A DNA stretch of 64,000 nt, from the NCBI GenBank assembly GCA_934130405.1, contig CAKOXX010000002.1, positions 1 to 64,000 on the forward strand, read 5' to 3'. The stretch is from an uncultured Bacilli bacterium. GTDB taxonomy: Bacteria; Bacillota_I; Bacilli_A; RF39; UBA660. Every line of letters begins with the position of its first letter. The stretch's first letter is position 1. Shown here in pieces: positions 24,159-33,031 of this stretch. The notes beneath the pieces were generated by a model. The model was not told the DNA's origin. It ran no database searches and was given only the letters and a program-made list of their open reading frames with translations. Made by a program: the position numbers and the translations under genes.

Positions 24159-24205
24159 TTTCTCGTATTTCTCGTATTATTATAGAGTTTTTATTATCTA
24201 ATTAA

Positions 24206-24233
24206 AGCATTCTAAAAAAAATAATGCTATAAT
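24206..24233 (+). promoter_or_regulatory. Promoter with inverted repeat upstream of the Bce-type regulator
   Basis: AGCATT (24206-24211) and AATGCT (24223-24228) form an inverted repeat that overlaps the TATAAT box (24228-24233). No good -35 box is seen, as in activated promoters. Confidence 0.45.
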
Positions 24234-24251
24234 TATGGCGGTGAAGAAAAA

Positions 24252-24917
24252 ATGAATAAAAAAATACTAATAGTAGAAGACGATATCAGTATGCAGGAGG
24301 AATTAAAAGCTTTGTTAGAAAATACTTCTTACGGAGTAACAGTGTTAAAAGACTTTGCAAATGCTAAAGAAATAATTTTAAATTCCAATGTTGATTTAGT
24401 ATTATTAGATGTGAATATTCCTTATCTAAATGGAGAATTATTATTAAAAGAACTAAGAAAAGAAAGTAATATACCTGTTATAATTCTTACTAGTCGTGCT
24501 AGTGAATTAGATGAAGCTTTATCAATTTCTTATGGTGCAGATGATTTTATTACCAAACCTTATAATCCAACTATATTATTACTTCGTATTCAAAACGTCT
24601 TTAAACGCTTAAACCAAATTAAAGATAAAATTAAATATCGTGACTTAATAGTTTATCAAAATAAAGGAACATTAGTAAAAAATCAAGAGACGATAGAACT
24701 TACTAAAAATGAAATGATAATATTTTTATATCTTTTAACCAATCAAAATAGAATAGTAAGTCGTGATGAGTTGATGAGTGAATTATGGAATAACGAAGAA
24801 TATATAAATGATAATGCTTTAACAGTAAACATCAGCAGATTAAGAAGTAAATTAGCAAGCTTTGGTTATAGTGAAGCGATTGAAACTAGAAAAGGACAAG
24901 GGTATATCTTATTATGA
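24252..24917 (+). CDS. OmpR-family response regulator, BceR-like
   Basis: 221 residues: receiver domain with acidic pair EDD near residue 10, phosphoacceptor Asp in LVLLDVNIP (about 53), LTSRA and KPYNP (conserved Lys), followed by a winged-helix DNA-binding domain (ELTKNEMIIFLYLL ... ETRKGQGYIL). Paired with the histidine kinase that overlaps its stop and with the ABC transporter downstream; such systems sense and resist cell-wall-active peptide antibiotics. A BceR-type site lies at 25932-25945, in front of the transporter genes. GGTGAAGAAA precedes ATG 24252. Confidence 0.9.
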   Translation: MNKKILIVEDDISMQEELKALLENTSYGVTVLKDFANAKEIILNSNVDLVLLDVNIPYLNGELLLKELRKESNIPVIILTSRASELDEALSISYGADDFITKPYNPTILLLRIQNVFKRLNQIKDKIKYRDLIVYQNKGTLVKNQETIELTKNEMIIFLYLLTNQNRIVSRDELMSELWNNEEYINDNALTVNISRLRSKLASFGYSEAIETRKGQGYILL

Positions 24918-25945
24918 GACTGAAAAACTATTTAAAAGATAAAATACTTTCTATAATTATCTATTTTTTAGCTACAATATTAATAATTAGTATCTTATTA
25001 GCATTTAAAATGTCTATCTACTTAGTATTAATAATTTCTACTATTCTTTTAGTAACTGGTATTAGTATTCTTCTCTTAGAGTATTTTCGAAAGAGAAACT
25101 TTTATCAAAACTTAATAACTAATCTTGAAGCTTTAGATAAAAAATACTTAGTTTTAGAAACTGTAACTACTCCTAGTTTTTATGAAGGAAAACTACTAAG
25201 TAAAATATTATATGATATAGATAAATCTATGATTGAAGAAATTAATAGATATAAAGCAAACTTAGAAGACTTTAAAGATTATATCGAAATGTGGATTCAT
25301 GAAGTGAAAATGCCTCTAGCTACTCTTATTTTAATGACTCATAATAATAAAGATTTAGATAGAAAATACCTTTATCAATTAAAAAGATTAGATAACTATC
25401 TAGACCAAGTATTATATTATGTACGTAGTAACTATTTAGAAGAAGACTTTACCTTTCAAGATGTTAGTTTAGATAAAGTAATTACAGCGATAGCTTTAAA
25501 AAATAAAGATGATTTATTAGAAAATAATATAGATTTTATCGTTGATACAAAAGGAATGAAAGTTACTACTGATTATAAATGGTTGGAATTTATTTTGAAT
25601 CAAATAATCAATAATAGTATTAAATATGCTAGTAAAACTAAAAATAGCTATATCAAAATAACAGCACATCAGTTAGATGATAAAGTTAGACTTAGTATTT
25701 TAGATAATGGTAAAGGAATTAGTAAAAGTGATTTACCCAAAGTCTTTAATAAGTCATTTACTGGTGAAAATGGAATTTATAATACAAAATCAACTGGAAT
25801 GGGGTTATATATTGCTAAGAAATTATGTGATAAACTAGGTCATAAAATAGAAATTACCTCTTTAGCAAGTGAATATACCTTAGTAACTTTAACCTTTGGT
25901 GTAAATAACTATTACAAAATACAGACTAATATTACAAAATTGTAA
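24914..25945 (+). CDS. Intramembrane-sensing histidine kinase, BceS-like
   Basis: 343 residues with two closely spaced N-terminal membrane helices (about 12-58) and almost no outer loop, the mark of intramembrane-sensing kinases that take their signal from the partner permease. The H box is MWIHEVKMPLATL (phosphorylated His about 129), followed by N box IINNSIKYA, and ATP-binding DNGKGIS and GMGLYIAKKL. Its ATG overlaps the regulator stop (ATGA). Confidence 0.9.
   Translation: MRLKNYLKDKILSIIIYFLATILIISILLAFKMSIYLVLIISTILLVTGISILLLEYFRKRNFYQNLITNLEALDKKYLVLETVTTPSFYEGKLLSKILYDIDKSMIEEINRYKANLEDFKDYIEMWIHEVKMPLATLILMTHNNKDLDRKYLYQLKRLDNYLDQVLYYVRSNYLEEDFTFQDVSLDKVITAIALKNKDDLLENNIDFIVDTKGMKVTTDYKWLEFILNQIINNSIKYASKTKNSYIKITAHQLDDKVRLSILDNGKGISKSDLPKVFNKSFTGENGIYNTKSTGMGLYIAKKLCDKLGHKIEITSLASEYTLVTLTFGVNNYYKIQTNITKL
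25932..25945. promoter_or_regulatory. BceR-type operator
   Basis: TTACAAAATTGTAA fits the TNACA-N4-TGTNA consensus described for BceR-like regulators. It overlaps the stop codon of the kinase gene and lies 70 bases before the transporter ATPase start. A further half site, TGTAAT, is at 25951-25956. It implies a separate, induced transcript for the transporter. Confidence 0.65.
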
Positions 25946-26014
25946 TGAACTGTAATATTAAACAAACGACAAAGTAATTACTCTTCATCTAAAATGGTAA
26001 CTGAGGTGAGAAAA

Positions 26015-26782
26015 ATGAATGATTTATTAAGAATCGATAATATTGAAAAGTATTATGGAACAAAATCAAGTTTAACAAAAGCTCTTGATGGTTTATCATT
26101 TTCAGTAGCAAAAAAAGAATTTGTTGCTATTATGGGAGCGAGTGGAAGTGGAAAGACAACATTATTAAATTGTATTTCTACTATTGATAAAGTAACTTCT
26201 GGGCATATCTTTTTAGGAGATACCGATATTACTAAATTAAAAGGTGAAGATTTAAATAGTTTTAGAAGAGAAGAGTTAGGTTTTATCTTTCAAGACTTTA
26301 ATCTTCTTGATACTTTGACGGGGTATGAAAATATTGCTTTAGCATTATCTATTCAAAATGTTCCTTTCTTAAGTATTGATAGTAGAATTAAGAAAGTAGC
26401 AAAAGAATTAGATATTACTAATATCTTAAATAAATACCCTTATGAGATGAGTGGTGGTCAAAAGCAAAGAATAGCAGCAGCTAGAGCAATAATTACTAAT
26501 CCTAAACTAGTTTTAGCAGATGAACCGACTGGTGCTCTTGACTCTAAAGCTAGTAAAATGTTACTAGAAAAGTTTAATTATTTAAATAATGAATTAGATG
26601 CTACGATACTAATGGTTACACATGATGCTTTTACAGCTAGTTATGCTAAAAGAGTAATTTTTATTAAAGATGGTAAAATATTTAATGAATTGCATAAAGG
26701 TGATTTATCACGAAAAGAATTCTTTGATAAGATAATCAATGTTGTTACTGTCTTAGGAGGAGACTTGAACGATGCTTTGTAA
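26015..26782 (+). CDS. ABC transporter ATP-binding protein, BceA-like
   Basis: 255 residues: Walker A GASGSGKTT, Q loop FIFQDFNLLDTL, signature MSGGQKQR, Walker B LVLADEPTGALD, and H loop VTHD. Sequence style is that of the MacB/BceA class that energises antimicrobial-peptide resistance permeases. The start is ATG 26015 after GAGGTGAG (26003-26010); an upstream in-frame start lacks a site. It overlaps the permease gene by 11 bases. Confidence 0.92.
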   Translation: MNDLLRIDNIEKYYGTKSSLTKALDGLSFSVAKKEFVAIMGASGSGKTTLLNCISTIDKVTSGHIFLGDTDITKLKGEDLNSFRREELGFIFQDFNLLDTLTGYENIALALSIQNVPFLSIDSRIKKVAKELDITNILNKYPYEMSGGQKQRIAAARAIITNPKLVLADEPTGALDSKASKMLLEKFNYLNNELDATILMVTHDAFTASYAKRVIFIKDGKIFNELHKGDLSRKEFFDKIINVVTVLGGDLNDAL

Positions 26783-28814
26783 ACTATCTTTTAAAAACAT
26801 CAAGAAAAGTCTTAAAGACTATGCAATTTATTTCTTTACTTTAGTCCTAGGAATTAGTATCTTCTATCTTTTTAATTCTATTGATAGTCAAACAGCAATG
26901 ATGAATTTATCAGAATCTACTTCTTCTATCATTGAATTAATGACTAGAATGATGTCAGTAGTAAGTGTTTTTGTCTCCTTTATCTTAGGTTTTTTAGTAA
27001 TATATGCTTCAAGATTTTTAATTAAAAGAAGAAATAAAGAATTTGCTATTTATCTGACGTTAGGAATGAGTAAGAGAAAAATATCACTAATCTTATTCTT
27101 TGAAACATTAATAATAGGGTTTGTTTCCTTAGGAGTAGGTTTGTTATTTGGTGTTATTTTATCACAACTGATGAGTGTTTTAGTAGCTAGTATGTTTGAA
27201 GTTGATTTAACTAGTTTTAAGTTTGTTTTTTCAAGTAGTGCTTTTATAAAAACAATTATCTATTTTGGAATAATTTATTTAATTGTGATGTTATTTAACA
27301 CTATCATTATTAATAAATGTAAATTAATAGATTTAATTAATTCTAATGTAAAAAAAGAAAAACTTAAACTAAAAAGTCCCGTTTTATCTTTCTTATTATT
27401 TATAGTAGCAGTGATTATTCTTGGTTATGCTTATTACTTAGTTATCACTATTTTTGATAGGAATTTAAATGATTTAAATATCTTTCTCCCAATTATTCTT
27501 GGAATAGTTGGTACCTTCTTAGTATTTTTCTCTTTATCAGGTTTTCTTTTAAAAATATTAAATAAAAAGAAAAAGTTATATTATAAGGAATTAAATAGTT
27601 TTGTTATTAGAGGAATAAGTAGTAAAGTAAATACAACTGTTGTTTCTGTAACGGTTATTTGTTTAATGTTATTTTCAACTATCTGTATTTTAGCTAGTGC
27701 TTTATCGATTAGAAATTCCTTAAATAACTCTTTAATAAAGTATGCACCTTATGATATTGAAGTAAGTAAAACTTATAATGCACCGAAAGAGTTATATGGT
27801 TATACAGAAGAGCAGGCGAAAGATTCCCTTCTTATTATCAATGAGTCTTTTAATAATATAAATTTTAATTATAAAAAATACTTTACTGATGTAATTGATT
27901 TTACAATATATAGTGATGATAGTATAACTTTACAAAGTTCTCTAGGTAGTTACTATAAGATAGCTAAGAAAAAATATCCTTACTTAGGATATGCTTCTAA
28001 TGTCGAATTGATGAAAGTAAGCGATTATAACAAAATAGCTAAAGCTTTTAAACTAGATAGTTTAGCTCTTGATGATAATCATTATGCTTTGGTTGCTAAT
28101 TATGAATCAATGAAAGAATTAAAAGAGGAAGGTTTGAAAAGTCGAACAGTAATTACTATTAGTAATAATGATTATTATCCTAAATATAGTTATGCAATTG
28201 ATGGATTTTACGAAATGGCTAGTAATGGTACTAATCTTGGTTTCCTAGTTTTACCAGATGAAGCTTTAGATAATGCTAGTCCTTATAAATACTTTAAATT
28301 AGCAAATTATAAAGAAGATAAAGAAAAAACAGAAAAGATGATAAATAATCTTATGAAGACTGATTCTTTTTCTAATACTATTTTAAGTTTTAATACTAAA
28401 GAAGATATTTATGCTTCTAGTATTGGTATTGGAGCATTAGTAACCTTTATTGGTCTTTATCTAGGAATTATTTTCTTAATATCTTGTGCTGCCATCCTTG
28501 CTTTAAAAGAGTTATCAGAGTCAAGTGATAATAAAATGCGCTATAACATCTTGCGTAAAATAGGTGCTAGTGAAGAGATGGTAAATAAAGCTTTATTTAA
28601 ACAAATAGGTATTTTCTTCTTATTACCATTATCTTTAGCTGTTATTCATTCGGTCTTTGGTATTATGTTCTGCAATAAAATTCTTGTTTTAGTAGGGGTC
28701 AATGTTAAGATATCTTCTATTATCATAACGGCATTATTTATTGTTTTAATCTATGAAAGTTATTTCTTACTAACATATTATTGTAGTAAAAATATTATTA
28801 AAGATAAAAACTAA
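26772..28814 (+). CDS. FtsX-type ABC permease, BceB-like
   Basis: 680 residues with about ten membrane helices in BceB order: an N-terminal helix, FtsX-like bundles (about 55-165 and 575-675), and a large outer domain (about 310-510, between SALSIRNSL and NTKEDIYASSIGIG). The outer domain is thought to bind peptide antibiotics or lipid-II-cycle intermediates, and the permease signals to the intramembrane kinase. GGAGGAG lies in front of ATG 26772. It ends the module. Confidence 0.9.
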   Translation: MLCKLSFKNIKKSLKDYAIYFFTLVLGISIFYLFNSIDSQTAMMNLSESTSSIIELMTRMMSVVSVFVSFILGFLVIYASRFLIKRRNKEFAIYLTLGMSKRKISLILFFETLIIGFVSLGVGLLFGVILSQLMSVLVASMFEVDLTSFKFVFSSSAFIKTIIYFGIIYLIVMLFNTIIINKCKLIDLINSNVKKEKLKLKSPVLSFLLFIVAVIILGYAYYLVITIFDRNLNDLNIFLPIILGIVGTFLVFFSLSGFLLKILNKKKKLYYKELNSFVIRGISSKVNTTVVSVTVICLMLFSTICILASALSIRNSLNNSLIKYAPYDIEVSKTYNAPKELYGYTEEQAKDSLLIINESFNNINFNYKKYFTDVIDFTIYSDDSITLQSSLGSYYKIAKKKYPYLGYASNVELMKVSDYNKIAKAFKLDSLALDDNHYALVANYESMKELKEEGLKSRTVITISNNDYYPKYSYAIDGFYEMASNGTNLGFLVLPDEALDNASPYKYFKLANYKEDKEKTEKMINNLMKTDSFSNTILSFNTKEDIYASSIGIGALVTFIGLYLGIIFLISCAAILALKELSESSDNKMRYNILRKIGASEEMVNKALFKQIGIFFLLPLSLAVIHSVFGIMFCNKILVLVGVNVKISSIIITALFIVLIYESYFLLTYYCSKNIIKDKN

Positions 28815-28823
28815 TTTATTACT

Positions 28824-28859
28824 AAAAAAAATAGTCCTATCTATATCAAGTAGATAGGA
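28824..28859 (-). terminator. Terminator between permease and small minus-strand gene
   Basis: TCCTATCTA (28835-28843) and TAGATAGGA (28851-28859) form a nine-base-pair stem; on the minus strand it is followed by CTATTTTTTTT. It therefore ends the small gene and may also stop plus-strand transcription weakly. Confidence 0.8.
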
Positions 28860-28979
28860 TTATTTGATTTTAACTTTTTGATTAAGCATTCTATTATCGC
28901 ATTCCTTTGCAAGTATTAAACTACTGATAAAGAAAAGAACTAAACCCAATATAAAAATTAGTAAAAGTAATTCTAACAT
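28860..28979 (-). CDS. 39-residue single-helix membrane protein
   Basis: ATG 28979 follows a strong ribosome site (AGGAGGTTTAA), and the ORF encodes MLELLLLIFILGLVLFFISS then LILAKECDNRMLNQKVKIK, one membrane helix with a short charged tail. It has its own strong terminator directly after the stop, which supports a real gene despite the size. It lies tail to tail with the Bce-type permease; an accessory role for that transporter is a guess. No known family recognised. Confidence 0.65.
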   Translation of the reverse strand: MLELLLLIFILGLVLFFISSLILAKECDNRMLNQKVKIK

Positions 28980-29190
28980 TTAAACCTCCTGTCATAATTA
29001 TTATATACAGCGTGTTATCTTTTTATTCTTACTATCATTATAAAATTCTTGATTTACGAAATTTGTCAAAAGATGTCGATAAAATATGTTTTTTCTAAAT
29101 CTTTCATTTTGGAATAAACAAAATCTACGATATACTAAAGTAGAATAGAACGAAAAGAATAGAAACTATTAAATATACTTAAATTTTAAT

Positions 29191-29220
29191 TGACAAGATG
29201 GTAGTATTAAGTATATTATA
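29191..29220 (+). promoter_or_regulatory. Promoter of the capsule operon
   Basis: Consensus TTGACA (29191-29196), 18-base spacer and TATTAT (29215-29220). It lies in the in-frame extension upstream of the wzz gene, which rules out the earlier ATG at 29198. Confidence 0.75.
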
Positions 29221-29245
29221 TATAGCGACTGGGAGGGGTAATAAT

Positions 29246-29917
29246 ATGGAAGAAATCAATCTTATGGAGTTTTTTGACTATTATTTAGCAAGAGTTGTTT
29301 ATGTTCTAGCAACTATTTTTGCATTTGTACTTTTAGGCAGTATTTACAGTTTAGTTATAAAAACACCATTATATCAGAGTAGTACAACTGTTGTTTTAGC
29401 AAGAGAAAGTGACGATACACAAAAATATACGCAAAGTGATGTTTTATTAAACCAAAACTTAGTTCCAACTTATAGTAACATCATTAAAAGTCGTAGTGTA
29501 TTAAGACAAGTCATCAACAATGAAAAACTAGATTATACAACTGATGAATTATCTAGTTTAATAACTGTTTCAAGCGTTGAAAATACAGAAATAATTAAAG
29601 TAACAGTTAAAAACAAAGATAGGGAACTAGCTAAGAAAATAGCTAATGGTATTGTGCCAGTTTTCTCTAACAAAGTAAAAGGCTTCTATAACATTGATAA
29701 TGTAAGTGTCTTAGATACAGCAGAACTAGCAAGTAAACCTTGTAATATTAACTATTCAAAAGATCTTATTATTTATACAATGTTAGGTTTTGTACTATCT
29801 AGTGGTGTTATCTTTGTAATTTATTACTTTGATACAACTATCAAGAGTACATCTGATATTGAAGATAAGTTAAAATTAACTGTTTTAGGAACAGTACCAA
29901 AAGCGAATAGGGGGTAA
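29246..29917 (+). CDS. Wzz-type chain-length determinant / BY-kinase activator (CapA/CpsC-like)
   Basis: 223 residues with a Wzz N-terminal domain, membrane helices at about 18-40 and 170-192, and an outer loop between them (VVLARESDDTQKYTQSDVLLNQNLVPTYSNIIKSR). It activates the tyrosine kinase encoded next and sets polysaccharide length. ATG 29246 follows GGGAGGGG (29231-29237). It is the first gene of the capsule operon: adaptor, kinase, phosphatase and priming transferase follow in the order found in streptococcal cps clusters. Confidence 0.88.
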   Translation: MEEINLMEFFDYYLARVVYVLATIFAFVLLGSIYSLVIKTPLYQSSTTVVLARESDDTQKYTQSDVLLNQNLVPTYSNIIKSRSVLRQVINNEKLDYTTDELSSLITVSSVENTEIIKVTVKNKDRELAKKIANGIVPVFSNKVKGFYNIDNVSVLDTAELASKPCNINYSKDLIIYTMLGFVLSSGVIFVIYYFDTTIKSTSDIEDKLKLTVLGTVPKANRG

Positions 29918-29922
29918 GTAAA

Positions 29923-30681
29923 GTGATATTTAAAAAGAAAGAATCTTTAAAACCAAAACAAGCTGATTTATTATTGAATTTAAATAAAAAGACTAGTTTT
30001 ACAGAATCAATTAAGAGTATTAGAACAAACTTAGCTTTTTCTGAAGTAGATAAGAAAATGCAAGTAATATTAGTAACTTCTGCGCAACCAGGAGATGGAA
30101 AGAGTTTTATTTCTGCTAACTTAGCTCTTGCTTATAAAGATGAAGATAAGAAAGTATTATTAATTGATGCTGACTTAAGATGTGGTAGACAAAATCAAAT
30201 ATTTAGAATTGTTAACTCTGCTAATAAAGGTTATTCTAACTTGATTTTAAATTATCAAGAAACTGGTACTAGTAAGAATAAGAAAACAGCACCTTTTGAT
30301 ATTAAAGATTATATAGTAAAAACAAAACAAGGAATAGATTTAATTCCTAATGGACCAACACCACCTAATCCAATTGAACTATTAGCAAGTAATAATAATG
30401 AAAAGGTAATAGCACAATTAAAGAAAATGTATGACATTATTATTATTGATTGTACACCAGTTCTTGGAATAAGTGATGCTATTGTTATGACAAAATATAG
30501 TGATGCAAACGTCTTAGTAGTTTCTAACAAGAAGACAAAATTAGAATTAGTATCAAGAGTTGAAAAGATATTTAGCCAATCGCATGCTAGCTTAACAGGA
30601 GTAGTAATTAACAAAGTTGATGTTAGTGAAGGTGGCTATTACGGATATTATTCTAATAGTTATTATGGAGAATCTGAATAG
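29923..30681 (+). CDS. Bacterial tyrosine kinase CpsD/CapB-like
   Basis: 252 residues, BY-kinase fold: Walker A VTSAQPGDGKSF, Walker A' LLIDADLR, Walker B IIIDCTP. The C-terminal end is a tyrosine cluster (GGYYGYYSNSYYGESE), the autophosphorylation tail. It needs the Wzz-like protein for activity and is opposed by the PHP phosphatase next to it. Phosphorylation cycling governs capsule assembly at the membrane. Starts at GTG 29923. Confidence 0.93.
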   Translation: MIFKKKESLKPKQADLLLNLNKKTSFTESIKSIRTNLAFSEVDKKMQVILVTSAQPGDGKSFISANLALAYKDEDKKVLLIDADLRCGRQNQIFRIVNSANKGYSNLILNYQETGTSKNKKTAPFDIKDYIVKTKQGIDLIPNGPTPPNPIELLASNNNEKVIAQLKKMYDIIIIDCTPVLGISDAIVMTKYSDANVLVVSNKKTKLELVSRVEKIFSQSHASLTGVVINKVDVSEGGYYGYYSNSYYGESE

Positions 30682-31391
30682 TGAAAGATTTACATAATCA
30701 TATTTTACCAGGGTTAGATGATGGATGTAAAAGCGAAGAAGAAAGCTTGAAAATGTTAAATGACTTGATTAATAGTGGCATTAATGAAGTCGTTTTTACA
30801 CCACATTATGTTTCTGGTACTAAATATACGGCGAATAATAAGAAAAAGAAAGAGGCTTTTCTTAAACTAAAAAAAGTCATTGAAAAGAATAAGTTACCGA
30901 TTAAAGTTTACTTAGGAAATGAGATTTTATTCTGTGATAATATTTTAGAATTACTTGATAAGGGAGAAATATTACCTATTAATAATTCTAAGAATTTACT
31001 TATTGAATTTCCAATGATGAATTTGCCGCATAATGCAAAAAATGTCTTTGATGAATTAATAAGTGCAGGTTATAATGTAATACTCGCACATCCTGAAAGG
31101 TATTATTTCGTAAGAGAAGACATTAATATATTAAATGACTTTGTAAGTATGGGAGTGCACTTACAAGGAAATTACACGAGCTTATTTGGAAAGTATGGTA
31201 GGACAAGTAAGAAAATTTTAAAAAAGCTTTTAAAAAGAGGAATGATTGATATACTTGCTAGTGATACACATCATGAAGTAAGTGTAGATGAAGTAGCACT
31301 AAGAAGAAAATTAAAATGGTATTTGAAAGAGGAAGAAATCAATCGACTTCTTTTTGAAAACTTTGATTTGATTGTTAATAATAAAAAATAA
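30681..31391 (+). CDS. PHP-type tyrosine-protein phosphatase CpsB/CapC-like
   Basis: 236 residues with the PHP metal-binding motif DLHNHILPGLDDG at the start, TPHY, ILAHPERY and ASDTHH near the end. It is a manganese-dependent phosphatase that acts on the BY-kinase. Translation begins at GTG 30681, overlapping the TAG of the kinase gene by one base. A complete normal-length member. Confidence 0.92.
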   Translation: MKDLHNHILPGLDDGCKSEEESLKMLNDLINSGINEVVFTPHYVSGTKYTANNKKKKEAFLKLKKVIEKNKLPIKVYLGNEILFCDNILELLDKGEILPINNSKNLLIEFPMMNLPHNAKNVFDELISAGYNVILAHPERYYFVREDINILNDFVSMGVHLQGNYTSLFGKYGRTSKKILKKLLKRGMIDILASDTHHEVSVDEVALRRKLKWYLKEEEINRLLFENFDLIVNNKK

Positions 31392-31415
31392 GAACAGTAA
31401 AGAGGTATTAGGTAT

Positions 31416-32060
31416 ATGTATAAGTATGTAAAACGTGGTATAGATTTAGTAATGGCAGTATTATTATTAATAATTTTCTTAATTCCAATGTTAATCATTG
31501 CGGTATTAATTAAACTTGATAGTAAAGGACCAGTATTATTTAAACAAAAAAGAACAGGGTTAAAAGGTAAGGTATTTAATTTATATAAATTTAGAAGTAT
31601 GGTAACTGATAATGATGTTCACGATTTTAGTAAAGGTGACCAACATACAAAAGTAGGAAACATACTAAGAAAAACTAGTTTAGATGAACTTCCTCAAATA
31701 ATAAACATCTTAAAAGGAGAAATGTCTTTCATTGGTCCTCGTCCTTGGATTACAGATTATTATGATAATATGAATGAAAAACAAAGACATAGAAATGATG
31801 TTTTACCAGGTATAACTGGATTAGCACAAGCTAAAGGAAGAAATAATATTAGTATTAATGAGAAAATTAATTATGATTTAGAGTATGTTAAAAATTATTC
31901 TTTTAGACAAGATGTAAAAATAGTATTTCTAACTATTAAGACAGTTCTTTCTAAAGAAGGAGCAGATGCTGGTAAAAATACTATTCAAAATGAATTAGAA
32001 GACTTAAAGACACAAAATCTTTCCTTAGATGATATAAGAGAAGCACAAGGTCATATATAG
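31416..32060 (+). CDS. Undecaprenyl-phosphate sugar phosphotransferase (priming transferase)
   Basis: 214 residues, short PglC/EpsL-type: one membrane helix (about 10-32) followed by the catalytic domain with KQKRTGLKGKVFNLYKFRSM, LRKTSLDELPQIINILKGEMSFIGPRPW and LPGITGLAQ. It starts the repeat unit by placing a sugar-1-phosphate on undecaprenyl phosphate. The C-terminal extension past the usual end is Glu/Asn-rich. It closes the first transcription unit of the locus. Confidence 0.93.
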   Translation: MYKYVKRGIDLVMAVLLLIIFLIPMLIIAVLIKLDSKGPVLFKQKRTGLKGKVFNLYKFRSMVTDNDVHDFSKGDQHTKVGNILRKTSLDELPQIINILKGEMSFIGPRPWITDYYDNMNEKQRHRNDVLPGITGLAQAKGRNNISINEKINYDLEYVKNYSFRQDVKIVFLTIKTVLSKEGADAGKNTIQNELEDLKTQNLSLDDIREAQGHI

Positions 32061-32062
32061 TC

Positions 32063-32100
32063 ATTAATCAAAGAAGAAACTGATAGAGATTAATTTTTTA
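32063..32100 (+). terminator. Probable terminator after the priming transferase
   Basis: ATTAATC (32063-32069) and GATTAAT (32088-32094) followed by TTTTTT. The stem is AT-rich with an 18-base loop, so termination may be partial. Confidence 0.5.
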
Positions 32101-32130
32101 CCAGTCTTTTCTTTTGTAATAATGATTTTA

Positions 32131-32158
32131 TTGACATAATAAGAAAAAAACGTATAAT
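32131..32158 (+). promoter_or_regulatory. Internal promoter of the glycosyltransferase genes
   Basis: Perfect TTGACA (32131-32136) and TATAAT (32153-32158) with a 16-base spacer, 31 bases before the next start codon. It separates the conserved kinase part of the locus from the strain-specific part. Confidence 0.8.
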
Positions 32159-32189
32159 AAGTGTAAATTTTAGAGGTGGAGGTAGTAGT

Positions 32190-33029
32190 ATGAAAAAAAT
32201 AAAATTTTCAGTTTTAATGAGTATTTATTATAAAGAAAAGCCAGCAAATTTGAAATTAGCTTTAGATAGTGTTATTAATCAAACGTATAAACCATCTGAA
32301 ATTATATTAGTCGAAGATGGTCCACTTACTCAAGAGCTTGATTTATTAATTAATAATTATTGTTTGAAGTATGATTTTATTAAAATTATAAAATTGAAAA
32401 AAAATCAAGGATTAGGCAATGCACTAAATGTGGGATTAAAACATTGCAAATATGAATATGTTGCTAGAATGGATACTGATGATATTTCTTTACCTAATAG
32501 ATTTGAAAAACAATTCAAATTTATAGAATCAAATCCAGAATATGATGTGATTGGCTCAAATATAATTGAATTTGATGACTCAACAAATGAGGATATTTCT
32601 GTAAGAAAAGTTCCAGAAATACATGAGGAAATAGTTAGATATTCAAAAAAAAGAAATCCAGTTAATCATGTTAGTGTTACTTTCCTAAAATCTAGTGTTT
32701 TATCAGTGGATAGTTATCAAGACTGTATGTATTTTGAAGATTATTATTTATGGATGCGAATGATAAATCGTGGATTTAAATTTTATAATGTACAAGAAAA
32801 CTTGGTTAGAGTACGCGCTGGATTGAGTTTTAGCAGTAGGAGAGGAAATTTAAAATATATTAAAAATATTATAAATTTTGAAAATAAAGTATTAAAATTA
32901 GGATTAATTCCTGTTCATTTATATTTCTATAATGTCTTTGTTAGAAGTGTTGTTTCATTAATGCCTAATAAATTAAGATATCAGTTGTATCAAAAAAAAT
33001 TAAGAAATGCAAAAATGGAAGTGAAATAA
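32190..33029 (+). CDS. Glycosyltransferase family 2
   Basis: 279 residues, GT-A fold: SVLMSIYYKEKPANLKLALDSVINQTYKPSEIILVEDG at the start, ARMDTDD as the metal-binding DxD, and NHVSVTFLKS later. No membrane helix. It resembles amylovoran-type transferases. It adds a sugar to the lipid-linked repeat unit; donor and linkage cannot be told. The ribosome site is AGAGGTGGAGGT. It begins the variable part of the capsule locus behind a strong promoter. Confidence 0.88.
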   Translation: MKKIKFSVLMSIYYKEKPANLKLALDSVINQTYKPSEIILVEDGPLTQELDLLINNYCLKYDFIKIIKLKKNQGLGNALNVGLKHCKYEYVARMDTDDISLPNRFEKQFKFIESNPEYDVIGSNIIEFDDSTNEDISVRKVPEIHEEIVRYSKKRNPVNHVSVTFLKSSVLSVDSYQDCMYFEDYYLWMRMINRGFKFYNVQENLVRVRAGLSFSSRRGNLKYIKNIINFENKVLKLGLIPVHLYFYNVFVRSVVSLMPNKLRYQLYQKKLRNAKMEVK

Positions 33030-33031
33030 AA

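Noticed and set aside
29198..29245. Start of the Wzz gene at ATG 29198
   Set aside because: The codon lies between the -35 and -10 boxes of a consensus promoter; ATG 29246 has the GGGAGGGG site.
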